Made by a program: the position numbers and the translations under genes
In this document: piece by piece, positions 54,629 through 62,493 of the stretch
Position numbering within the stretch: position 1 is the first letter of the stretch
Layout: every line of letters begins with the position of its first letter
The notes under the pieces: generated by a model
The model's input: only the letters and a program-made list of their open reading frames with translations
Told to the model about the DNA's origin: nothing
Databases searched by the model: none
Assembly (NCBI GenBank): GCA_022482625.1
Contig: JAKVOU010000001.1
Location: 868,001 to 932,000 of the forward strand
Length of the DNA stretch: 64,000 nucleotides
Direction of reading: 5' to 3'
Source: Spirochaetia bacterium
GTDB lineage: Bacteria > Spirochaetota > Spirochaetia > Sphaerochaetales > Sphaerochaetaceae

Positions 54629-57037
54629 TCAGAACCACCGGGATTGCTGTGGCTCCTTACAGTTTGTTTCCAGCTTTGCGACAGTTTTGTCAAAACGGGC
54701 ATCGTGCATAAACAAAGCTCCTGTAGGACAATTCTTTATACAAGCACAGCAGTGTATACAACTGCTCTTGTCTTTTGTTGTCCAGGCATGGGTAGGACAG
54801 ACCACATAACAGGATCCACAATTGATGCAAAGTGTCTGTTTTTTTTCCGGCATATAGGGATCTTCCATAGGGGCAATGCCCTTACGGTAAGGCCTGTTAC
54901 CTGGAATCTTACCGATTTCACCGCTTTTGCGACGCTCTTTGACTTTCTCTGCAAATTGTCTGATAACAGCCATATCAGCCGAAGAAGGACGATAGGTACC
55001 GACCTTGCTGGTAAAACTGTGTTCGGCAACTATTGCTATAGCCCCAATTACCCTGCCACCTTTTGCACTGACAAGATCAGATGCTTCAATCAACGCATCA
55101 TCAAAGGCTCTGTTGCCATAGGTTGCCACAAGTGCCACATCAGCGCCTTTGAAATTTGCCTGTTCCTTCAGATATTCCGCAAAAACAGAGGGAACTCTCC
55201 CCGCATACACGGGAAACGAAACTACGGCAAGTTCCCTGTCAGTTGCAGAAAAGTTTTTTTTTCTTTCTTCGGGCAAAGTAACATTGAAGACTGATTCCTT
55301 GCAGATCAATGATGCCAAGTAAGAACCACAAAGCAGACTGGAACTTGTCGGCGAAAAAGAAAGATGTTTCACCGTACAATTCTTCTGATGTATCTGATCT
55401 ACAAAGAATGCCTCAAATTTGGCAGCAGGCAGGGGTTTGGAAAAATAATAGCCCTGTGCATAAGGGCAACCGATCGAATTAAGATACTTTGCATCCTCCT
55501 CAAGCTCAACACCTTCCGCTATAACAGCTAGGTCAAGCTCCTTGGCAATGCCCATTATCAAGCGAAGAATAGCCCTTTTGCTCGTCCAGTTGGACCTGCG
55601 GTTGTTGACAAAAAGCATATCAAGTTTCAATGCATCCACAGGTACTTCACTGAGCATATTGAGGCTCGAATAGCCAGAGCCGAAATCATCCATTTCAATA
55701 TAGAATCCCCGATGTCCAAGTTCATTTACGACTTCAATCAATTGGGTCTGGCTCTGCGTATAAGCTGATTCAGTGATTTCTATATGCAACATATCCGGAT
55801 CAATCCCATACTGTTTGACCAATGCTGTCAATTGGTCACAAAGTCCTTCCTCATAGATGTCAAGCCTGGACATATTAACTGAAATCGGAACAACAGGAAT
55901 TCCTGCTTTCTTCCATTGTGCCAACTGTCTGCAAGCTTCCTTCCAGACATATTTATCCAGTTCGATGATAAAACCATTTTTTTCGAACAATGGAATAAAC
56001 ATTGCAGGAGAAAGAAAACCTCTGGAAGGATTATCCCATCGGACCAAGGCTTCTGCACCGATGACAGTACCTGTCGAAAGTTCCCATTTGGGCTGATAGT
56101 ATACAACAAACTGATGTTCTTTGAGTGCATTTTCCATCTGCAGGACAATTTCTTGTTCCTGGAGCATCTGTTCATACATTTCCGGAAGGAAGTGTGCAAC
56201 ATGCACATCATACTTGCCTTTGATTTCAGACAGTGCCATTTTTGCCAAACCGCACATGGTACTGATTTCCTGAGACACGTCATTGATTCCATAGATACCG
56301 AACTGTATATGCATTGGAATTGACAACAGCACCTTCTGATGACAAGTCTTTGCAATATCTTCCAAGATTTTTTCTATATTGCTGCAGTGTCGTATCAGAA
56401 TAAAATAGCAATCTGCATATGACCGCGTCATGACAGCTGATGGCAGGTTTCGTTTCAGCAGTTCAGCCAGGCATTGCAATACATGGTCACCCGTATCTGT
56501 TCCATATATTTTATTTATCAGCTTGAACCTGACAATATCACAGTAAATCAAATCATAGGATCCGCTGGAATTGGCATCCAATTCTTTCCTTGCTTGCTGG
56601 TAAAATCCATCTTCATTGAGCAAACCGGTCAAAGCATCATGTTGCCCATCATTGACTGTCTTCTCATTTTCAGTAGCAGCGGTCAACATCGTCAAAGTTT
56701 CTGACAATGTATGCATATCGAGACAACGGTGAAACACATGCGTTTTTGTCAGATATTTTTCCAAATCCCCCACTGTCGATTCCAAAGTAGTCAGAGGGAT
56801 AAAGGCGCCTACACCCTCTTTTTCCACTTTATCGAGGAATTCATAGACTTCAGAACAGGGACTCCGCAAGTCAAGCACTACGGCAGCAATATATTTCAAA
56901 TGCCATTGAAGAAATGATAAAGACTCTTTTTCATACTGTACGACATGTGTCTGAAATATTTCCCCCAACACTTGTGACAGTTCGCGGCCTCTTTCAAGGT
57001 CATTGCTTACTATCAACACAAGATGTGCATTAGACAA
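54629..57037 (-). CDS. Fusion: receiver-like, degenerate GGDEF, EAL phosphodiesterase, flavodoxin, 2x[4Fe-4S] ferredoxin
   Basis: 802 residues in one uninterrupted frame. About 1-125: receiver-like domain (AAVVLDLRSP). About 130-285: GGDEF domain whose signature reads YADCYF (207-212), so inactive as a cyclase. About 300-550: EAL domain with all catalytic residues visible: GAEALVRW, ISVNMS, EITES, DDFGSGYSSL, LKLD, AEGVE, AQGYYF. About 555-705: flavodoxin-like domain (LSFSPTSSS, SFPVYAGRVPSVF). About 735-775: two 4Fe-4S motifs, Cys 737/740/743/747 and 760/763/766/770. TTG start at 57037 is supported by AAGGAGG. The last two domains resemble stand-alone EFR1-type proteins. Confidence 0.88.
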   Translation of the reverse strand: MSNAHLVLIVSNDLERGRELSQVLGEIFQTHVVQYEKESLSFLQWHLKYIAAVVLDLRSPCSEVYEFLDKVEKEGVGAFIPLTTLESTVGDLEKYLTKTHVFHRCLDMHTLSETLTMLTAATENEKTVNDGQHDALTGLLNEDGFYQQARKELDANSSGSYDLIYCDIVRFKLINKIYGTDTGDHVLQCLAELLKRNLPSAVMTRSYADCYFILIRHCSNIEKILEDIAKTCHQKVLLSIPMHIQFGIYGINDVSQEISTMCGLAKMALSEIKGKYDVHVAHFLPEMYEQMLQEQEIVLQMENALKEHQFVVYYQPKWELSTGTVIGAEALVRWDNPSRGFLSPAMFIPLFEKNGFIIELDKYVWKEACRQLAQWKKAGIPVVPISVNMSRLDIYEEGLCDQLTALVKQYGIDPDMLHIEITESAYTQSQTQLIEVVNELGHRGFYIEMDDFGSGYSSLNMLSEVPVDALKLDMLFVNNRRSNWTSKRAILRLIMGIAKELDLAVIAEGVELEEDAKYLNSIGCPYAQGYYFSKPLPAAKFEAFFVDQIHQKNCTVKHLSFSPTSSSLLCGSYLASLICKESVFNVTLPEERKKNFSATDRELAVVSFPVYAGRVPSVFAEYLKEQANFKGADVALVATYGNRAFDDALIEASDLVSAKGGRVIGAIAIVAEHSFTSKVGTYRPSSADMAVIRQFAEKVKERRKSGEIGKIPGNRPYRKGIAPMEDPYMPEKKQTLCINCGSCYVVCPTHAWTTKDKSSCIHCCACIKNCPTGALFMHDARFDKTVAKLETNCKEPQQSRWF

Positions 57038-57256
57038 AACCCCCCTCCTTGGTATCAACAATATCCTTGCTGCATGGAAAAAAATATCCAAACAGCAACC
57101 TTTTCCCTTACACTTCTTCCTTGATACCACAAGTTTGATTGTATATCAACTTAACATAAAATTACTTTTTAACCATTTGTTGATTATTTTGTAAGAAATC
57201 TGTGTTCTTGCACAAGGACGTACTTATATACTATCTTAGTAAATAAGGAGATATTT

Positions 57257-58057
57257 ATGCAGATTACTACAGAAAACCTAGTCCATCCTCTAGACAGCCA
57301 AGCCCTTGAAGATTTAAAGTCACTTCCCAACTTCCGGGACTTCAGCTACGGCTTCTCCATGGAACTGAATGATGACATACTTCTGGCTTCTTCCCTGTCC
57401 AGTAAAATCAGACTTTCTGATTCTCAATTACCGACCCTTTATGTCATACTTAAGGATTTATGCAAACGCCTTGACATCAAGGTTCCTTATTTTTTCCTGG
57501 AGATCAGCACATTGCCATCCATCTATACCCTTGGCTTTGAACAACCTGCCATCACAATAACTTCAGGGCTGGTAGATCAATTGACTGAAGAGCAGACAGA
57601 AGCACTTCTAGCAAGGGAATGTGGACATATTCTCTGTGGTCATACCATGTACAAAACGATGGCACATTTCACATCTTCCTTGCTGGCCAGGCAATTCGGA
57701 ACAAATATGCATCTGACTCCATCTCTTCTCAGAGCATTGAATTATTGGGATCACATAAGTGAAGCTACGGCTGACAGGGTTTGTGCGGTATTAATGAATG
57801 ACCCCGAGCTGGTCCAACAATCCCTTGTAATCGAAGCTGGTGGCAACAAGGCAGGTGTCGTTACTGCAATTGATTATGACCAGTTGCAATACCAGGCAAA
57901 GGATTTTACCTCATTCATGCAACAGCGCCATGAAGAGCATAATTTCTCCCGTCTTGCCGAAGCAAATTCATTCCTGACCATCAGGTTGAAGTCACTTGCC
58001 GACTGGTGTGATACAACTGAATATAGACAGCTTGCGGAACGATGCTGTAAAAGATGA
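57257..58057 (+). CDS. M48-like metallopeptidase homologue lacking one zinc ligand
   Basis: 266 residues. The pattern PYFFLEISTLPSIYTLGF, AITITSGLVDQLTEEQTEALLA and then ARECGHILCGHTMY matches M48 peptidases, but the motif HExxH reads RECGH: the first His is Arg (AGG codon). The later Glu in EATADRVCAVLMND is present. The protein may be inactive, bind metal differently, or serve as a scaffold. AAGGAG lies before the ATG. Convergent with the caspase-like gene; stops are one base apart. Confidence 0.78.
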   Translation: MQITTENLVHPLDSQALEDLKSLPNFRDFSYGFSMELNDDILLASSLSSKIRLSDSQLPTLYVILKDLCKRLDIKVPYFFLEISTLPSIYTLGFEQPAITITSGLVDQLTEEQTEALLARECGHILCGHTMYKTMAHFTSSLLARQFGTNMHLTPSLLRALNYWDHISEATADRVCAVLMNDPELVQQSLVIEAGGNKAGVVTAIDYDQLQYQAKDFTSFMQQRHEEHNFSRLAEANSFLTIRLKSLADWCDTTEYRQLAERCCKR

Positions 58058-58058
58058 G

Positions 58059-59240
58059 TTACAACCCTGTAAACAGGAGTAAATCTTCCCTACCGCCGTT
58101 AACAACCAAATAGTTGTCTAAACCATAATACTCAGCATAACAGGAATCAAACTTGGCTGAGGTTGACGCATATAGGCTGTCAACGGTAATATCACCTCCG
58201 TCATTGGCGGGAATATCATCAGCAAGCCCTGTGAACGTCTTCCAATCCCAGCCGATTGCCTCATCCATGCTTCTGGTAAGGCATCCATGGGCAGGAGAGA
58301 TATCCGTATCATCACCTGCTCTATGGGTTGAATTCGTGGCTGTCATAACGTATACATCATCATATTGCGTTGCCGTTGCCGACGAAAACAATTTGTCCCA
58401 GATTGATGAGCCATCATACTCATCATTCTGGGTATTGGTCGTATAGGTGTCTTCATCAACAGCAACGCCACTGAAGCAACTGTCAAGGATAATGAATTTC
58501 TTACCTGGAATAGATGATATACAATTAAGCAAGTCGCTACATTTTAAAAAATTATCTCTATATGAGTATCTATAATGTTCTGTAACAGAAACAAACTCCT
58601 GACATAAACAAAGTGAACCATCATCAGTGCCATGTCCGCTATAGTAGAAAATGACCAAATCGTCATCAGTTACAGTAATAGGCGTGTCCGTACCAACAGG
58701 TGTAAGATCAAGGGGAAAATCATCCAAATCTTCTGATGCATCACCTACAACATAACAATACTGAGAAATATCCGTACTATTCGAAACATTATCAAGCTTT
58801 TCAAGATTTCTTAATAGATTTTTAACATGCTTCTTCGTAGGGCTCAAAGCATCATTAATAATTGAATCATGTATGCCATCTCCGATTCCTTCACTCGTTT
58901 CTTCCAAAGTTTTTTGGTTCATAGGAATTATATACAAGGGTGTATTGTTCTTCGAAGCCAAAGCAGAAAAAGAATGTGCCACGTCTGCAGCATCATTCAA
59001 TGGCCCTTCCAATGTTAGCCCATATTCCTCCACTCGTTGTGTGTTTAGATTACGAACAGGATAAACAATCTTATCATAATTCAGCGACACATCCACCAAC
59101 ACAATCTTTCCATAACCCTTATTTGTATCATGGGGAAGGATAAGGTCACAGGATGAAAGCATGAATACCAATATGGTAGCTAAGAATAACAGACAGTTGT
59201 TTGCTCCATGTTTCCTTTGACTTCGGTTATATCCATGCAT
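58059..59240 (-). CDS. Caspase-like (C14) lipoprotein
   Basis: 393 residues. N-terminal signal with lipobox MLSSC, so it is exported and lipid-anchored. The p20-like domain shows the catalytic His in VIFYYSGHGTDDGSL and Cys in KFIILDSCFSGVA, followed by VYVMTATNSTHRA. A long N-terminal part contains LNDAADVAHSFSAL, typical of bacterial metacaspases. Substrate is unknown; location suggests envelope or secreted protein processing. AGGGGA precedes the ATG by nine bases. Confidence 0.85.
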   Translation of the reverse strand: MHGYNRSQRKHGANNCLLFLATILVFMLSSCDLILPHDTNKGYGKIVLVDVSLNYDKIVYPVRNLNTQRVEEYGLTLEGPLNDAADVAHSFSALASKNNTPLYIIPMNQKTLEETSEGIGDGIHDSIINDALSPTKKHVKNLLRNLEKLDNVSNSTDISQYCYVVGDASEDLDDFPLDLTPVGTDTPITVTDDDLVIFYYSGHGTDDGSLCLCQEFVSVTEHYRYSYRDNFLKCSDLLNCISSIPGKKFIILDSCFSGVAVDEDTYTTNTQNDEYDGSSIWDKLFSSATATQYDDVYVMTATNSTHRAGDDTDISPAHGCLTRSMDEAIGWDWKTFTGLADDIPANDGGDITVDSLYASTSAKFDSCYAEYYGLDNYLVVNGGREDLLLFTGL

Positions 59241-59350
59241 ATATGTATTCCCCTGATATCCAAAATCTTAGTTTTCGGATATATGCTAGCAGACATACAT
59301 ACATCGTAGCATGCATGTACTAACAAAAGCAATACGATAGGAAACGACTT

Positions 59351-60217
59351 TTATACCACAGTAAGCTTATCAATGATGGAAGTAAAGAATTCCTGCCCCC
59401 AAATTGAAAATTGATTTTGGTCTTTGACAAAAGGTCGGACATCTTCTACTGCCTGTTTGAAATCAACTTTCTCGAATTTCTCTCTAAGCATATGCTTCAG
59501 GTCCAATAGCCCAAAACTGTCTTTCCAATCTAGCTGTCCGGTTTGGATAAGACGGCACTGAAGATGAAAAAGATTTACTGGAATCCCTTGTGAAAGGTAC
59601 CAAATGAAATCATAGTAATCACGACCTTTTACTCGATTTTGCCATCCTCGGCACAAAAGAGCATGTATTTTTCCTGCAAACAGTGACGGAGCATCATACA
59701 GACATACAGAATGTGATGAAGGCAGAAGTGTATATTTGTTTTCATAGGAAGCACCGTCTGGAGGATCTGTGTCTATTTCAAATTTAATTTTCAATTTCTC
59801 ATTTGGAGCAATTCCTGAAATAGGAACCTCAGAAGGTATAATGTTAAGAATCTGTATCGAGGTAGTACCTTTGATAAAAGCAGAAGTAACTGCAGAAGAT
59901 TTAGTTTTCTGTTTTGATTCCACAGTCATTGTGAATCCATTGGCAGTAAGTTCATCTTCTATGGAAGAAAAATAACGAGTCAAATCAAACGTACCGTCAG
60001 ATTTCTTAAGTGAAAAATCCAAATCTTCTGAAAAACGATCCAGTCCATAAAAAATCCGCAATGCTGAGCCACCATAAAAAGCTGATCCATCAAAAAAATC
60101 TGTCCTACTTAACCCACACAAAGCTATTTCTTGGATAATTTCCTTCAAGGCATTACGATAATCAACAACATCCTTGCACTTATATTTCTTCAGCATTGTT
60201 GCTACAGCACTGGTCAT
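59351..60217 (-). CDS. AbiEii/AbiGii-type nucleotidyltransferase toxin
   Basis: 288 residues. GGSALRIFYGLDRFSEDLDFSL carries the nucleotidyltransferase GGS and D-x-D motifs of AbiEii toxins, which target tRNA or related substrates and stop growth. The segment RVKGRDYYDFIWYLSQG is the usual C-terminal motif. Start ATG 60217 follows the antitoxin stop by one base, with AAGGAG inside the antitoxin end. Complete and intact second gene of a type IV-like toxin-antitoxin pair. Confidence 0.88.
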   Translation of the reverse strand: MTSAVATMLKKYKCKDVVDYRNALKEIIQEIALCGLSRTDFFDGSAFYGGSALRIFYGLDRFSEDLDFSLKKSDGTFDLTRYFSSIEDELTANGFTMTVESKQKTKSSAVTSAFIKGTTSIQILNIIPSEVPISGIAPNEKLKIKFEIDTDPPDGASYENKYTLLPSSHSVCLYDAPSLFAGKIHALLCRGWQNRVKGRDYYDFIWYLSQGIPVNLFHLQCRLIQTGQLDWKDSFGLLDLKHMLREKFEKVDFKQAVEDVRPFVKDQNQFSIWGQEFFTSIIDKLTVV

Positions 60218-60218
60218 A

Positions 60219-60809
60219 TCAACTCTTTTCTCCTTCTTCAAGCAATTTCAAGAAAAGCATCAAGTTTCTCTTCCGATATCTGGGAGCCAAAAAATCAACA
60301 TCTTTCCTGTTCAATGAAAGCACATTTTCTGGTTCCATACGCCAAGATATAAATAAAAGCGTCCTTAATTGTGCAACAGTCTGTACAGGCTGACTTTTAT
60401 ATAACATATCACAGAGTGCTTTTTCTGGCGTAGCCATTTGCCAGCTATAGCTGCCCCCTTCCAATATGGTAACATCACAAGGAAAAACAGTTTCAGGAAT
60501 TGTACGATAGATGAATGTTCCAAATGGAGTCTGATAAGTCTTTATCTTGTTTTTCCTAAACACTGCCGAAGTGTATACATCTACACGCTCAGGGATAAGT
60601 CCATACCAAGCAAGTGCATATTCAAACGAAAGATAGGAGGGCCCGTAGATTGCAGATGCAAGGGCATAAGGAGGAGCATCCTTGTCAGTTTCAAAGAGAC
60701 CCCGCCGAATTTGTACCAAATCCCCATGTTTGACCATCTGTGTCATTTTTGATTTCGGCGATTTGTAATCTTTTAATGAAGCTCTTATAATCCGTGTATC
60801 CTGTAACAT
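60219..60809 (-). CDS. AbiEi-type antitoxin
   Basis: 196 residues, first gene of the pair. The N-terminal wing HTH (MTQMVKHGDLVQIRRGLFET) and LASAIYGPSYLSFEYALAWYGLIPE match AbiEi/DUF6088-like antitoxins that bind promoter DNA and neutralise AbiEii without direct contact. Start ATG 60809 with GGAG seven bases upstream. Operon order antitoxin then toxin is the normal AbiE layout. Confidence 0.85.
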   Translation of the reverse strand: MLQDTRIIRASLKDYKSPKSKMTQMVKHGDLVQIRRGLFETDKDAPPYALASAIYGPSYLSFEYALAWYGLIPERVDVYTSAVFRKNKIKTYQTPFGTFIYRTIPETVFPCDVTILEGGSYSWQMATPEKALCDMLYKSQPVQTVAQLRTLLFISWRMEPENVLSLNRKDVDFLAPRYRKRNLMLFLKLLEEGEKS

Positions 60810-61045
60810 TTTTTCTCCAGCAAGTATGATTATATCGTACTTTCTGGAGAAAATCAATTAAAGCATAAGGCAGAATCATTGAACAGCTATAATTGGGTAA
60901 ACAAAAACCACAATTCTGCCATTGCTACTTCCTCCTTGAAATATGAGACTTGCAAGCCCCTATTGGAATTGCCAGCAAAGCCTCCGTGAGACTTTCACTC
61001 AAACTTGATAATACATATCTATACCCCTCATAAGAATAAGACAAA
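60810..61045. other. Short intergenic stretch, promoter side of AbiE pair
   Basis: About 235 bases without a gene; should hold the AbiE promoter. No clear operator repeat seen. Confidence 0.3.
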
Positions 61046-61072
61046 CCGGAGCTTCTTCTGCAGAAGCTCCGG
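61046..61072 (-). terminator. Rho-independent terminator after ygeW
   Basis: CCGGAGCTTC / GAAGCTCCGG perfect 10-bp stem, followed on the minus strand by TTTGTCTTATTCT. 36 bases after the ygeW stop. Confidence 0.85.
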
Positions 61073-61107
61073 TAAACTAACGCGACCATGAAGGGAACAC
61101 TATTTCT

Positions 61108-62310
61108 TTATTTTATACGCTTGGCACCTGCATCGAGCAGTTCCTTAAGCTTTGCACTTGGATTCTCGAACTTGGAAAGGAAAATCATTGCAGCAATAAC
61201 GTAAGGCTTGTAGCTAGCCTGCTTGTAAAGAGGTACACGATACCTATCAAAGACAGAGGCATCGACCTCACCTTCCTTGCAGGAAACGCCGGAAATGTCA
61301 GCCGGAAGACAATGCAGATACAAGGCCTTGCCATCCTTTGTAGTCTTCATCAGTTCTTCTGAACAAGTCCAATCCTTGAACTTGGCATTGTTGGCCAGAC
61401 ACTTTTTCTCAAGGGTATCCAGTTCATCAAATTTTGCTTCATCAACAAGCTTGGTTCGCTCTTCCATGATGCTGAAAGGAGCCCAGCTCTTCGGATAGAC
61501 GATGTCAGCATCCCTGAAGGCTTCTTCCATAGAATTGACCTTCTTGAAAGAACCACCGCTCTTCTTTGCATTTTCAGCTGCAATCTTCTCAACCTCAGGC
61601 ATCACATCATAGCCTTCGGGATGAGCCAGGACAACATCCATGCCGAAACGGGTAAATAGACCGATGACTCCCTGAGGAACAGAAAGAGGCTTGCCATATG
61701 AAGGGCTATAAGCCCATGTCATTGCAACTTTCTTACCCTTCAGCTTGTCTTCACCACCGAAGTAATTGATTACGGAAAGGATATCAGCCATTGTCTGAGT
61801 CGGATGGTCTATATCACACTGAAGATTCACCAAGGTAGGTCTCTGCTCAAGTACGCCATCATCAAAGCCTTCCTGTACAGCATCTGCTACGGTCTTCTGA
61901 TACGTATGTCCCTTGCCGATATACATATCATCACGGATACCGATGACATCAGCCATGAAGCTGATCATATTGGCGGTCTCACGGACTGTCTCACCATGGG
62001 CAATCTGACTTTTCTTTTCATCCAGATCCTGCACTTCAAGTCCCAGCAGATTGCAGGCACTGGAAAAGGAGAAACGAGTCCTGGTAGAATTATCCCTGAA
62101 TATTGAGATTCCCAATCCACTGTCAAAGACCTTGGAAGAAATATTATTCTCCCTTAGACCGCGAAGAATCTCAGCTACCGTAAAGACAGCTTTAATCTCA
62201 TCATCACTTTCCTTCCAAGTGTGATAGAAATCATTAAGATACATATTCTGCGTATCAAGGGACTTGAGCACCTTGATCAACTGCTCTATCGCAGCCTTGT
62301 CCTTCTTCAT
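61108..62310 (-). CDS. ygeW: Knotted carbamoyltransferase YgeW
   Basis: 400 residues of the aspartate/ornithine carbamoyltransferase superfamily. Carbamoyl-phosphate loop FRDNSTRTRFSF; HCLPAD near the C-terminus; the insert TWAYSPSYGKPLSVP marks the knotted YgeW group. YgeW genes go with xanthine dehydrogenase and purine or allantoin breakdown; the true substrate of YgeW is debated. GAGGAG precedes ATG 62310; an in-frame ATG about 130 bases earlier is rejected. Same strand as the molybdenum hydroxylase gene upstream. Confidence 0.92.
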   Translation of the reverse strand: MKKDKAAIEQLIKVLKSLDTQNMYLNDFYHTWKESDDEIKAVFTVAEILRGLRENNISSKVFDSGLGISIFRDNSTRTRFSFSSACNLLGLEVQDLDEKKSQIAHGETVRETANMISFMADVIGIRDDMYIGKGHTYQKTVADAVQEGFDDGVLEQRPTLVNLQCDIDHPTQTMADILSVINYFGGEDKLKGKKVAMTWAYSPSYGKPLSVPQGVIGLFTRFGMDVVLAHPEGYDVMPEVEKIAAENAKKSGGSFKKVNSMEEAFRDADIVYPKSWAPFSIMEERTKLVDEAKFDELDTLEKKCLANNAKFKDWTCSEELMKTTKDGKALYLHCLPADISGVSCKEGEVDASVFDRYRVPLYKQASYKPYVIAAMIFLSKFENPSAKLKELLDAGAKRIK

Positions 62311-62443
62311 ATACACTTTCTCCTCTACATAGGTACTATGGATACACGTATCATAGCATGAGCCGATATTCTTGTCTAGAAAGATGTTGCAGTATGTTGC
62401 AACATATTCTGTAGTTGTGTTTGTGCACGGTACATTCATCACT

Positions 62444-62469
62444 GGGACCGTACCTGTGGCACGGTCTCA
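62444..62469. repeat. Inverted repeat between molybdenum hydroxylase and ygeW genes
   Basis: GACCGTACC / GGCACGGTC around a 3-base loop. No T-run follows on the minus strand. May be a regulatory hairpin in the ygeW leader. Confidence 0.4.
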
Positions 62470-62493
62470 GGAAACTTGATACTTTTTTATCAC

